Shown in pieces: positions 26,525 through 36,147 of a stretch of DNA of 64,000 bases. The position numbers were made by a program, and so were the translations under genes. The first letter of the stretch is position 1. Each line of letters begins with the position of its first letter. The notes under the pieces are model-generated. The model was not told the origin of the DNA and did no database searches. It was given only the letters and a program-made list of their open reading frames with translations. The stretch is from an uncultured Acetatifactor sp. (GTDB lineage: Bacteria > Bacillota > Clostridia > Lachnospirales > Lachnospiraceae): NCBI GenBank assembly GCA_934402375.1, contig CAKRUB010000001.1:1-64000 (forward strand), given 5' to 3'.

Positions 26525-29521
26525 ATGAAGCGAGCGAAATGGTTAAAAAAATCGATAGCATCAGTCCTTCTTGCGACAATGGCATTTACCATGCTGCCGT
26601 TTATGAGCATGGACAGTTTTGCGAGAACCGACTACTCCATGGATGACTATGACGAAATCGTCAGTACATATTCCATTGACAAATCGATTGTCGGTTACAC
26701 AGCTTATGTGAATCAGTTTGAACAATCCTATCCCGACGATACCCTGACGGTCGGAGCGGAAGCGGTTGTCCGCTATGACGAGGGCGACAAGGCGGCTGAG
26801 CCGGTGATCTATACCGATTACGAGGGAATGCAGGGCGACAGCGTCTACACAAGCGAAAACTCACTGGTAGAGTTTGAGGTAGAGGTTCAGAAAGAGGGCT
26901 TTTACAATCTGTCGGTTGTCTATTATCCGATCGCCGGAAAGAACTCGGACATCGAGAGAAGCATATTCATCGACGGTGCGCTTCCTTATAAGGAGATGGC
27001 GTCGATTGACTTTTACAGAATCTGGCGCTTTGACCTCGAGGAGGATAACCTCAACGCCAACGGGTCGGCAACCTACCACTGGGAAAAGGACAATCAGGGC
27101 AACGACAACCGCCCGAGCATGATCGAGGCGCCGGAATGGATCACGAGCTATGTGTACGACAGTGAGGGCTATGTGACTTCCCCTCTGGCTGTGTATCTGA
27201 CAAAGGGCACACATACGATCACGATGCTTTCCCTGCGTGAGCCAATGCTGATTAACCAGATTGTGCTGAGTAACGCAAGCAGTGCAAAGGGCTACGCCGA
27301 GGTAAAGGCAGAGCAGGATGCAAAGGGAGCGACGGTAACCTCGGGACATAAGATCACGATCGAGGGCGAGAACGCAACGAGAACTTCTTCCCAGATGCTC
27401 TATCCCACACAGGATCAGTCCTCACCCTCCGTTTCACCGTCCAGTGCGAAGGAGCTGCTGAACAATACGATCGGCGGAAATTCATGGAGACTGGGCGGAC
27501 AGTGGATTGAATGGGACTTCGACATACCGCAGAGCGGCTATTACAATATTTCCCTTTATGACTGCCAGAATTTCGTGAGAGGCATTTACGTTTCCAGACG
27601 AATCACCATCGACGGTGAGGTTCCGTTCAAGGAGATGGAGGATTACGGTTTCTCCTACGGACAGAGCTGGCGCGAGGATGTGCTTTCCGATGAGAACGGC
27701 GGGGCTTACCAGTTCTATCTGGAGGAAGGACACCACACGCTGCGTATGCAGGCGGTGCTCGGCGACTTCTCCAACATCATCAGCGAAGTACAGAGCTGCG
27801 TACAGCAGCTGAACAGCATATACCGTGAGGTCATCAAGATCACAGGCGTTTCTCCCGATACCTACAGAGACTATCAGCTGGAGGCATCACTGCCGGAGCT
27901 TCACAACGAGCTCGTGGCAGTGAGAGAGCAGCTTGCCGGTGCCATCGACCAGATGCAGGCGCTGACCGGAAAGAATTCCGACAGACTGACAGTGCTCCTG
28001 ACGATGCGTGACCAGCTCGATGATCTGATCGACGATGCGGAATACTTCGTCCGCGTCATCGGCTCCTACAAGATCAACGTCAGAGCCTGCGGTAACTGGG
28101 TGACACAGGTAACGGAGCAGCCGCTGGCGATCGACCGTATCAATATCACCTCACCCGACACGAAGGTAGAGTATAAGAGTACTTCCTTCCTCAGCAAGCT
28201 CGGATATGAGTGCAGAAGACTTTATTATTCCTTTGTAATTGACTATAACCAGATCGGTAATGTCATCGAGGGTGACAAGGCGGATGATACGACGATCACA
28301 TTGTGGATCGGCTCCGGCCGTGACCAGGCGAACATCATCAAGAAGATGATCGACGAAGGCTTTACGAACTCCTTCGGTGTCAATGTCAACGTGCAGCTGG
28401 TTGATATGAATACACTGCTTAGAGCAGAGCTGGCGGGCGAAGGACCGGATGTGGCGATTCAGGTTGCAAACACCAACGGTATCGCCGGTGCAGTCCTGAA
28501 TACAGGTAATGATACGCCTGTCAACTACGGTATCCGAAATGCCGTTCTGGATCTGAGCCAGTTTGATGATCTGGATGAAGTCAGAGCGAGGTTTGCGGAA
28601 GCGGCAATGGTTCCGTTCGAGTTTGACGGCGCGACCTACGGATTGCCGGAGACAACGACCTTCCCGGTAATGTTCTACAGAAAAGACATTCTCGCCGAGC
28701 TCGGAATGGAAGTGCCCGAGACATGGGATGAAGTAAAGGTTGCGATGGCAGTGCTGGCAAAAAACCAGATGGAATTCGGTATGCTGCCCAGCGAGCAGAT
28801 CTTCGCAATGCTGCTTTACCAGAACGGCGGAAGCTATTATACCGAAGACGGAGCGCGCTCCGTGCTCGATTCGGATGTGGCGGTAAACACCTTCAAGGAT
28901 TACTGTGAATTCTATACAGACTATAAGCTCGATAAAGAGACCAGCGTGGAAGAACGTTTCCGAACCGGTGAATGTCCGATCGTAATCGCAGACTACACGA
29001 CCTACAACAACCTGGTCGTTTCTGCACCGGATATTGCGGGACTGTGGGACTTCGCTCCGGTTCCCGGAACGGTGAGAGAGGACGGAACGGTAGACCACAG
29101 CACAGGCTGTACCGGACTGGCAAGCATCATCATGGCGGATACGGAGTATCCGCAGGAGTGCTGGGAGTTCCTGAAATGGTGGACATCGGCTGACGTACAG
29201 ACACAGTACGGACGCGAGATGGAGAGCTTGATGGGATCGGCGGCGAGAGTACCGACCGCGAACTTAGAGGCGTTTGCGAATATGCCATGGCCGGTAGACG
29301 ACTATGAGGCGCTGGCGGAAGCCTTCCAGTGGGTAAAGGGAATCCCCCAAGTACCGGGCGGCTATTACTCATGGCGAAACGTAAACAATGCATTCTACAC
29401 CGTCACAACCGAGACGGATACCGCATCGCCGAGAGAAGAGCTGATGGATAAGGTAATTTATATTAATGCAGAGATTGATTACAAGCGGCAGGAGCTTGGA
29501 CTGCCGGTGGCAGAAGACTAA
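26525..29521 (+). CDS. 998-aa composite extracellular solute-binding protein
   Basis: A Sec signal peptide (about 1-33, ending near SFA) has no lipobox. Two galactose-binding-like beta domains follow (about 90-250 and 285-425; each has an EGFYNLSV/SGYYNISL strand and an IDGxxPxKEM motif), then a helical region (about 440-530), a third beta segment, and from about 590 a full type-1 sugar-binding protein domain (TITLWIGSGRDQANI, EGPDVAIQV, ATYGLPETTTFPVMFYRKD, ALAEAFQWV). Ordinary sugar-binding proteins have about 430 residues and are lipoproteins; this one is more than twice as long and lacks a visible anchor. It is followed directly by two permease genes. It probably captures long or branched manno-oligosaccharides. 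The role of the added domains is inference. Confidence 0.85.
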   Translation: MKRAKWLKKSIASVLLATMAFTMLPFMSMDSFARTDYSMDDYDEIVSTYSIDKSIVGYTAYVNQFEQSYPDDTLTVGAEAVVRYDEGDKAAEPVIYTDYEGMQGDSVYTSENSLVEFEVEVQKEGFYNLSVVYYPIAGKNSDIERSIFIDGALPYKEMASIDFYRIWRFDLEEDNLNANGSATYHWEKDNQGNDNRPSMIEAPEWITSYVYDSEGYVTSPLAVYLTKGTHTITMLSLREPMLINQIVLSNASSAKGYAEVKAEQDAKGATVTSGHKITIEGENATRTSSQMLYPTQDQSSPSVSPSSAKELLNNTIGGNSWRLGGQWIEWDFDIPQSGYYNISLYDCQNFVRGIYVSRRITIDGEVPFKEMEDYGFSYGQSWREDVLSDENGGAYQFYLEEGHHTLRMQAVLGDFSNIISEVQSCVQQLNSIYREVIKITGVSPDTYRDYQLEASLPELHNELVAVREQLAGAIDQMQALTGKNSDRLTVLLTMRDQLDDLIDDAEYFVRVIGSYKINVRACGNWVTQVTEQPLAIDRINITSPDTKVEYKSTSFLSKLGYECRRLYYSFVIDYNQIGNVIEGDKADDTTITLWIGSGRDQANIIKKMIDEGFTNSFGVNVNVQLVDMNTLLRAELAGEGPDVAIQVANTNGIAGAVLNTGNDTPVNYGIRNAVLDLSQFDDLDEVRARFAEAAMVPFEFDGATYGLPETTTFPVMFYRKDILAELGMEVPETWDEVKVAMAVLAKNQMEFGMLPSEQIFAMLLYQNGGSYYTEDGARSVLDSDVAVNTFKDYCEFYTDYKLDKETSVEERFRTGECPIVIADYTTYNNLVVSAPDIAGLWDFAPVPGTVREDGTVDHSTGCTGLASIIMADTEYPQECWEFLKWWTSADVQTQYGREMESLMGSAARVPTANLEAFANMPWPVDDYEALAEAFQWVKGIPQVPGGYYSWRNVNNAFYTVTTETDTASPREELMDKVIYINAEIDYKRQELGLPVAED

Positions 29522-29539
29522 GAGAGGAGGAGATTGATA

Positions 29540-30487
29540 ATGGCTGAACAGAGTACTACTGTTTCACAGGAAGCACTGGACATCGCTGCAAAGCAGAAAA
29601 AATTAGGCTATCGCATCAAGAGAAGCCGTGTTTCCTATATGATGCTGGCACCGTATTTCATCTTATTTTTCCTCTTTACGGTTTTGCCGGTAGTGATCTC
29701 CATTGTTCTGAGCTTTACCTACTTTAATATGTTGGAAATGCCTACCTTCGTAGGCTGGAAGAACTACGTCAAGTTGTTTCTGGAGGATGACATCTTCCTG
29801 ATTGCCTTGAAGAACACTCTGATCTTCGCAGTGGTGACCGGACCGGTCAGCTACATCCTGTGCCTGTTGTTCGCGTGGATCATCAATGAGTTTTCCGGTA
29901 AATTCCGGTCGTTCCTGACACTGATCTTCTATGCGCCGAGTATCTGCGGTAACGCATACATGGTCTGGAACCTGATCCTGACCGGTGACCGCTACGGTTA
30001 CTTAAACGGTATTCTGATCAAGCTCGGCATTCTGGATGAAGCGATCCTCTGGATGAAGACAGAGAAATATGTCCTTCCCGTGCTGATTGTTGTACAGCTG
30101 TGGCTGTCACTTGGTACCGGCTTCCTTTCCTTCATCGCAGGTCTCCAGACGGTAGACAAGAGCCTGTATGAGGCGGCTGCGCTGGACGGTGTCAAGAACC
30201 GCTGGCAGGAGCTCTGGTATGTGACACTGCCTTCCATGAAGCCCCAGCTGATGTTCGGTGCCGTTATGCAGATCACGCAGTCCTTTGCGGTGGCGGACAT
30301 ATCGATACAGCTCGCAGGAAACCCTTCCGTGAACTACGCCGGAGCAACAGTGGTAACACACCTTCTGGACTACGGCTCAACGAGATTTGAAATGGGTTAT
30401 GCATCGGCAATCGCAACGGTTCTGTTCCTGCTGATGGTAGGAACGAACAAGCTGGTACAGAAACTGTTAAGGAGGGTTGGCGAATAA
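29540..30487 (+). CDS. Carbohydrate ABC transporter permease, MalF/UgpA type (pair 1)
   Basis: 315 residues, six membrane segments, and the EAA loop EAAALDGVKNRW-xx-F/L-xx-V-TLP (about 209-230) that docks the ATPase. The charged N-terminus (KQKKLGYRIKRSR) precedes LAPYFILFFLFTVLPV. The ATG at 29540 has GAGGAGG 9 nt upstream; an in-frame TTG at 29534 is too close. It shares one base with the next permease gene (TAATG). Confidence 0.93.
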   Translation: MAEQSTTVSQEALDIAAKQKKLGYRIKRSRVSYMMLAPYFILFFLFTVLPVVISIVLSFTYFNMLEMPTFVGWKNYVKLFLEDDIFLIALKNTLIFAVVTGPVSYILCLLFAWIINEFSGKFRSFLTLIFYAPSICGNAYMVWNLILTGDRYGYLNGILIKLGILDEAILWMKTEKYVLPVLIVVQLWLSLGTGFLSFIAGLQTVDKSLYEAAALDGVKNRWQELWYVTLPSMKPQLMFGAVMQITQSFAVADISIQLAGNPSVNYAGATVVTHLLDYGSTRFEMGYASAIATVLFLLMVGTNKLVQKLLRRVGE

Positions 30488-31392
30488 TGGCAAAGAAAGA
30501 TACAACGCAGACAACTGCAAAACGCAAACTCTTCAAGAGAAAACCGAGAGAAAAGAAATTAAACCGTTCCATGGCAGGAAATACACTGTTGTTCGTCCTG
30601 ATGTTCATCTGCGGAATTTTCATGGCGCTTCCGCTGGTCATGATCATCAACAACGCGCTGAAGCCGCTGGATGAAATTTACCAGTTCCCGCCGAAGATTT
30701 TTGTGCGGAACCCGACGCTTGAGAACTTCTCAGACCTGTTTGTGCTGATGAACAACTCATGGGTGCCGTTCTCCAGATACATATTGAACACGATCATCAT
30801 CACCGGCGGCGGTATGGTGGGGCATGTGCTCTGTGCATCCCTCGCTGCTTATCCGCTGGCAAAGCATAAGTTCCCAGGAAAGAACATCCTGTTCAGCATG
30901 GTCGTTTTATCCATGATGTTCTCCTGGACGGTAACGCAGATTCCGCAGTACCTGATCATCAGCTGGCTGCACATCAACAATACCTACGCAGCGCTTGTCC
31001 TTCCGGCATTTTCGTTCGGCATGGGACTTTACCTGATGAAGCAGTTCATGGAGCAGCTGCCGGATTCGCTGATGGAGTCGGCGAGACTGGACGGTGCGTC
31101 CGAGTGGAGAATCTTCTGGTCGATCGTTATGCCGAACGTTAAGCCCGCATGGCTGACACTTGCCATCTTCCAGTTCCAGCAGATGTGGGGCAACACAGGA
31201 AGCCTGTTCTTAAGGAATGAGGAACTGAAGCCTTTGCAGTATTCCCTGCAGCAGATTACGGCAGGCGGCACGGCGAGAGCCGGAGCGGCAGCGGCAGTTA
31301 CCTTTATTGTTGCGGCAGTACCTATTATTTTCTTCCTGATCTGTCAGAACAACGTCTTAGAGACAATGACGACATCAGGTATGAAGGATTGA
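30487..31392 (+). CDS. Carbohydrate ABC transporter permease, MalG/UgpE type (pair 1)
   Basis: 301 residues with six membrane segments and the coupling motif ESARLDGASEWRIFW (about 197-211). The region LPLVMIINNALKPLDEIYQFPP is typical of sugar importers. It partners the preceding permease. The usual ATPase gene is missing here and at the second pair, so a shared MsmX-like ATPase from elsewhere in the genome is needed. The start overlaps the previous stop. Confidence 0.93.
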   Translation: MAKKDTTQTTAKRKLFKRKPREKKLNRSMAGNTLLFVLMFICGIFMALPLVMIINNALKPLDEIYQFPPKIFVRNPTLENFSDLFVLMNNSWVPFSRYILNTIIITGGGMVGHVLCASLAAYPLAKHKFPGKNILFSMVVLSMMFSWTVTQIPQYLIISWLHINNTYAALVLPAFSFGMGLYLMKQFMEQLPDSLMESARLDGASEWRIFWSIVMPNVKPAWLTLAIFQFQQMWGNTGSLFLRNEELKPLQYSLQQITAGGTARAGAAAAVTFIVAAVPIIFFLICQNNVLETMTTSGMKD

Positions 31393-31405
31393 CGGGAGGC
31401 ACAGA

Positions 31406-32914
31406 ATGAAAAAAGCGAATTTGATAAAAAAGTCAGCTGCTTTCCTCCTCGGCCTTGCAGTCATGTTTACCACTGTGGGCGAAACCGTGAGAGCGGAGGA
31501 GCTTCCCTACGACACCTACAATTACAATTATCGTGAGTATATCGTCATGACACCGGCGGCATATGTTCCGTCGGGAAGCGTGACGGGACAGGATCTCGGC
31601 ATTACCTCCTTCAACGAGCCGCAGGACATCTGTAAGGCGCCGAACGGTGAGATCTATGTCGCAGACACCAAGAACAACCGTATCGTTGTACTGAACCGAG
31701 ACATGACCGAGGCGGTCAGAATCATCGACAGCTTTACCAGAGACGGTGTAGAGGATGGATTTAAGACGCCGAACGGCGTGTGTGTATCCTCCAACAACCA
31801 GCTCTATGTCGCGGACACGGACAACAAGAGAATCGTTGTACTTACCCCGGAGGGCGAGTTTGTCAAGATCATCGACAATCCGCAGTCCGAGATTCTGGAA
31901 GAGGGCTTTGACTTTATACCGTTGAAGGTAACGGTTGACTATGCAGACCGTGTTTACTGCATCGCCAAGAATGCGTTTGAGGGTATTCTGGTATTCGAGA
32001 ACACGGGAGATTTTACAGGCTACTTCGGAACGATCGAGGTTAAGATTACTCTCTGGGAAAAGTTCTGGAAGCGACTTGCCAGCAAGGAAGAGAGATCCAA
32101 ACAGCAGCTGTACATCCCGACAGAGTTTACCGGAATCGACATTGACAGCGACGGCTTTGTATATGCCTCCAACATCGACTCCGCGGGAATTCAGGGTGTG
32201 AGAAGACTGAATCCGAGAGGCGAGGATGTCATCCAGAAGGGTGAGAACGAAAACCTTGGCGGAGATCTCCAGTTCGGTGTGTACGGTGATTACGGCGGAG
32301 CCAGTGAGTTTATCGACGTTGTTTACCGCGGAAGAGGTATTTACTCCCTGCTCGACAGAAAGCGCGGACGTATCTTTACCTATGATAAGGAAGGTAATCT
32401 GCTCTACATTTTCGGAGGACTGGGAACCCAGCAGGGAACCTTTACGACACCGATTGCCATCGAGGCGATCGACGATCAGATTATCGTGCTGGACGCTTAC
32501 CAGAATGCCATTCTTGTCTTTGCGGAGACACAGTACGGCTCTCTGATCAACGATGCGGTCGGACTTCGTTACGACGGTGACGAGGCACAGGCAATCGAGA
32601 AGTGGGAAGCCGTTCTGAGACTGGACGAGAACAACGAGCTGGCAAACACCGGTATGGGTAAGGCTTATCTGACAGCCGGAGACAACAAGAAGGCAATGGA
32701 ATATCTGGAGCTCGGCATGAACCGCAAATATTACTCCATCGCCTACAAGAGATACCGGAACGAGATCCTGACACAGAACATGAACGTAATCATGACGGTG
32801 GTGATCGTACTGATTGCGGCCCTGATTATCTACAATAAATTCCTTGGTGAAAAGATCAGGGAAAAGCTCGACAGAAAGCCGAAGCAGGCTAAGAAGGAAG
32901 GAGGGCTCAGCTGA
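31406..32914 (+). CDS. Membrane-anchored NHL/SMP-30-like beta-propeller with TPR
   Basis: 502 residues. Signal peptide 1-30, then repeated propeller blades (NEPQDICKAPNGEIYVADT-type and KTPNGVCVSSNNQLYVADT-type, about 70-385), one or two TPR-like helices (QAIEKWEAVLRLDENN, about 395-445), a single membrane helix (about 463-482) and a Lys/Arg-rich tail. The propeller is therefore outside the cell, tethered at its C-terminus. It may be a scaffold or glycan-binding part of the transporter complex. No enzymatic residues are recognised. The gene is 13 nt after the permease gene and overlaps the next (TGATG). Confidence 0.8.
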   Translation: MKKANLIKKSAAFLLGLAVMFTTVGETVRAEELPYDTYNYNYREYIVMTPAAYVPSGSVTGQDLGITSFNEPQDICKAPNGEIYVADTKNNRIVVLNRDMTEAVRIIDSFTRDGVEDGFKTPNGVCVSSNNQLYVADTDNKRIVVLTPEGEFVKIIDNPQSEILEEGFDFIPLKVTVDYADRVYCIAKNAFEGILVFENTGDFTGYFGTIEVKITLWEKFWKRLASKEERSKQQLYIPTEFTGIDIDSDGFVYASNIDSAGIQGVRRLNPRGEDVIQKGENENLGGDLQFGVYGDYGGASEFIDVVYRGRGIYSLLDRKRGRIFTYDKEGNLLYIFGGLGTQQGTFTTPIAIEAIDDQIIVLDAYQNAILVFAETQYGSLINDAVGLRYDGDEAQAIEKWEAVLRLDENNELANTGMGKAYLTAGDNKKAMEYLELGMNRKYYSIAYKRYRNEILTQNMNVIMTVVIVLIAALIIYNKFLGEKIREKLDRKPKQAKKEGGLS

Positions 32915-33546
32915 TGAAGGGACTGTTTTCAAAAGAAAAGTGGAAATATGCTTTCTACACGGTGAGTCATCCGATGGATGCCTATTATGAGATCAGACAC
33001 CGGGAGAGAGGCTGTGTACCGATTGCGATACTGCTGGTTATCCTCTTTTCCTTTACCTTCTCCATCAACCGTATGTCGGCAGGCTTCATTGTAAATGATA
33101 TTGACCCGCTTGACGTCAATGCGTTTACAGAGCTTGTAGCAGTATTGCTCCTGTATTTCCTTTTCTGCGTGAGCAACTGGTCGATCACCTGTCTGATGGG
33201 CGGTGAGGGCAGGATGAAGGACATTCTGATTGCAATCGGCTATGCCATGACCCCGATTATCGTCTGCTTCAACATTGCGACGGTATTCAGCCAGTTCGTG
33301 ACGGAGGACGAGGGAGCCTTTTACTTTATCATCATGGGGCTGGGAATCGCCTACGGGCTGATCATGATGCTGATGGGTATCATGCAGGTACATAACTACA
33401 CGCTCGGAAAGACGCTGATTACGATTTTCCTGACCTTCATCGCAATGTTTATTATTATCTTTCTGGCACTGTTACTGTTTGACCTTTTGAATCAGGTGTA
33501 TAACTTCATCTACAGTATTTACCAGGAACTGATCTTCAGAGTATAG
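32914..33546 (+). CDS. YIP1-family membrane protein
   Basis: 210 residues with about five membrane segments. The N-terminus FSHPMDAYYEIRHRERG-like and the LMGGEGRMKDILIAIGYAMTPII segment are typical of Yip1-domain proteins. Function is unknown in bacteria. Tight coupling to the NHL gene upstream (TGATG overlap) and DUF5696 gene downstream (12-nt gap) suggests the three products act as a membrane module with the permeases. Confidence 0.8.
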   Translation: MKGLFSKEKWKYAFYTVSHPMDAYYEIRHRERGCVPIAILLVILFSFTFSINRMSAGFIVNDIDPLDVNAFTELVAVLLLYFLFCVSNWSITCLMGGEGRMKDILIAIGYAMTPIIVCFNIATVFSQFVTEDEGAFYFIIMGLGIAYGLIMMLMGIMQVHNYTLGKTLITIFLTFIAMFIIIFLALLLFDLLNQVYNFIYSIYQELIFRV

Positions 33547-33558
33547 TAGGAGGGCGAA

Positions 33559-36147
33559 ATGAACAAGATGCGCACAAGCAAAAAAATATTGATTGCATTG
33601 ATCAGCATTATCGCCGCTGTCATTTTGATCTTCCTGGCACGCTGGCTGATCCGGTATTACTTCTATAACGGGTATCAGAACGAGCTTTCCTCTTACAGCT
33701 ACGAGGAGGGCGGGGAGTTTCAGGCAATCAGCGAAACAAAGCCCGATGTGGCGGATATGGTTCTCGCCGCAGAGAATGACACATTGAAGCTGTATGTGAA
33801 CGTTTCCTCCGGCGCTGTTGCAGTGGTGGATAAGAGAAACGGAAACATTACCTATTCCAACCCCACGGACGCGGATGCGGACAGCATTGCAAGCGGAACC
33901 AATAAGGACTATCTGAAATCCCAGCTGATTGTTGATTACTTTAATACCACCAGAACGCAGGGTACCTTTGATTCCTACAGCTACTGTGCGGAGCGCGGAC
34001 AGCTGGAGGTGGAATCCATTGAAAACGGTGTCCGGTTCCTCTACACGATGGGTGATTTGTCGAGTGAGACGGGTATTGTTCCCCGGTACATCAGTGCGGA
34101 CACGCTGGAAAAGGTATTGGAGCGGATGTCGGAAGAGGGCAGCACCTTTACAAGGAAGAAATATACCGAGAGCAAGGTGGCAGACAATTATTACGAGCTG
34201 CTGGAAGCAACGGTAAAGGGTGCTTCACAGCTCAGAAAGCTGAACAATTACTTTACCGAGGCAGGCTTTACCGAGGAAGAGTATATCGCCGAGATGGAGG
34301 GCTCCGGCGTGGAGGGACTGATCCCGATTTCCTTTGAGATCCCTCTGGAGTACCGGCTGAACGGTGATGCCGTTGATGTTTCGATTCCGCTTTCGGAGGT
34401 AAAGGAGAACGGCGGCGGAAGCATCTTCCGTATCCAGATGCTCAGATACTTCGGAGCAGCGGGAACGGATGAAGAGGGCTATATGCTCGTGCCGAACGGC
34501 ACCGGTTCCCTGATTAACTTCAACAACGGTAAGACGGGAACCAGCCCGTATTCCGAATATGTTTACGGCATTGATCCTCTTTCGGCAGAGTACACGGTGA
34601 AAGAGAACACGACAGATGTCAAGCTGGCGCTTTACGGAATCTTCCGCAAGGACAGTGCAGTCTTCGCAACGATTGAGGACGGAGCGTCCTACGCGCTCCT
34701 GTCGGCTTATGTGTCAGGCAAGGTGAACGAATACAACTTCGTATTTCCCACCTTTGTAGTACGAGGAAACGATAAGCTGTCAATGTTCGGAACGACAGGC
34801 AACGAGGCGGATATTCCGATTGTCGAGACCAACCATTACGATGCGAACCTGACAGTGAAGTACACGATGCTGACAGAGGAAAATGCGGATTACTCCTCGG
34901 CAGCCAACTATTACAGGGACAGACTTGTAAGGGAAGGAAAGCTGACGGCAGAGGGAACGACAGGGGATGACCTGAAATTTTACTATGATGTTCTCGGCGG
35001 CGTTGGCATGACAAAGTTCTTCCTCGGCACCCAGTATCAGGGCATGTATGCAATGACTACCTTTGAAGAGGCGGAGGATATATACGCAGACCTTTATGAC
35101 AGCGGCATTACGAAGCAGGTCATGAACTTCCAGGGCTGGATGAACAGAGGTTATTATCACGACGTCGCAAACAAGATCAAAATTCCCCATGCGCTGGGCA
35201 GCAAATCGGATCTCGAAGCGCTGAGCAGCAGAATGGCGGCGGACGGAAATACCTTCTATGCGGATGTGGCTTTCCAGAAGGTAACCTATATCAGCAAGCG
35301 TTATTCCTACGGAAATGAGACCTCCAGATACTATGGCGCGGGATATGTCGCCGAGTTCGGTCTCGTCAATCCGGCAACCCTGAGACAGACCTCCGGGCTT
35401 GGCTATGAGGAGAACCATTACTACCTGATCTCACCGAAGTTCCTGCACCGCTATACGGATGCCTTTGTGAAAAAGATCGGTAAGTATGATATCAGCGGAA
35501 TCTCACTCAGGGATCTCGGAAACGAGCTGCATGCTGACAAGAAGAGAACCAATATCATCGACAGGGAAGCAGCGCTGGATGTTGTAACAGCAGCGCTCGG
35601 TGACATGAAAGATACCGGTAAGGACATTCTGCTGAACGCGGGTAACGATTACGCATTCGCCTATGCGGATGATATGATTAACGTTCCGCTTTCCTCCAAT
35701 GATTACTACATCATTGATGAGACGGTTCCGTTCTATGAGATGCTGATCCACGGCTACATTGATTACGCCGGCAGCGTCATCAACCTGAGCGATACCTATG
35801 AGAAGTCCGATATTGTACTGAACCTTGTCGAAAACGGTGCCGCACCGCACTTCATGTTCTCATGGGAGAACTCCAGCGACATCAAGACGACCGCACTGAA
35901 CCGTTTCTATTCCACCTCCTACGAGAACTGGAAGGACGACGCGATCGCCATCTACAACGAGGTAAACGGTGCACTGAAATATGTCACCGGAGCAGCAATG
36001 GTAAAGCATGAGACACTGGATTCCGGTGTGAAGGCTGTGACCTACAGCAACGGTGTTGTGATCTACATCAATACAGGTAACACGGATAAGACAGTGAACG
36101 GCGTGACAGTACCTGCGAAGGGATATCTGGTAGGGGGTGTGAAATAA
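33559..36147 (+). CDS. Membrane-anchored DUF5696 protein, possible glycoside hydrolase-like barrel
   Basis: 862 residues. One N-terminal membrane helix (about 9-29) with a short Lys/Arg-rich cytoplasmic end leaves the rest outside. Residues about 70-450 are beta-rich; residues about 470-790 read like a (beta/alpha)8 barrel (TKQVMNFQGWMNRGYY, NTFYADVAFQKV, YDISGISLRDLGNELHAD, DILLNAGNDYAFAYADD), followed by a short beta domain. The segment ordering recalls retaining alpha-glycosidases of the GH36/GH101 kind, with acidic residues in RDLGNE and DET as candidate catalytic residues. This is inference; the family has no assigned activity known to me. It overlaps the next permease gene by one base. 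Confidence 0.75.
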   Translation: MNKMRTSKKILIALISIIAAVILIFLARWLIRYYFYNGYQNELSSYSYEEGGEFQAISETKPDVADMVLAAENDTLKLYVNVSSGAVAVVDKRNGNITYSNPTDADADSIASGTNKDYLKSQLIVDYFNTTRTQGTFDSYSYCAERGQLEVESIENGVRFLYTMGDLSSETGIVPRYISADTLEKVLERMSEEGSTFTRKKYTESKVADNYYELLEATVKGASQLRKLNNYFTEAGFTEEEYIAEMEGSGVEGLIPISFEIPLEYRLNGDAVDVSIPLSEVKENGGGSIFRIQMLRYFGAAGTDEEGYMLVPNGTGSLINFNNGKTGTSPYSEYVYGIDPLSAEYTVKENTTDVKLALYGIFRKDSAVFATIEDGASYALLSAYVSGKVNEYNFVFPTFVVRGNDKLSMFGTTGNEADIPIVETNHYDANLTVKYTMLTEENADYSSAANYYRDRLVREGKLTAEGTTGDDLKFYYDVLGGVGMTKFFLGTQYQGMYAMTTFEEAEDIYADLYDSGITKQVMNFQGWMNRGYYHDVANKIKIPHALGSKSDLEALSSRMAADGNTFYADVAFQKVTYISKRYSYGNETSRYYGAGYVAEFGLVNPATLRQTSGLGYEENHYYLISPKFLHRYTDAFVKKIGKYDISGISLRDLGNELHADKKRTNIIDREAALDVVTAALGDMKDTGKDILLNAGNDYAFAYADDMINVPLSSNDYYIIDETVPFYEMLIHGYIDYAGSVINLSDTYEKSDIVLNLVENGAAPHFMFSWENSSDIKTTALNRFYSTSYENWKDDAIAIYNEVNGALKYVTGAAMVKHETLDSGVKAVTYSNGVVIYINTGNTDKTVNGVTVPAKGYLVGGVK

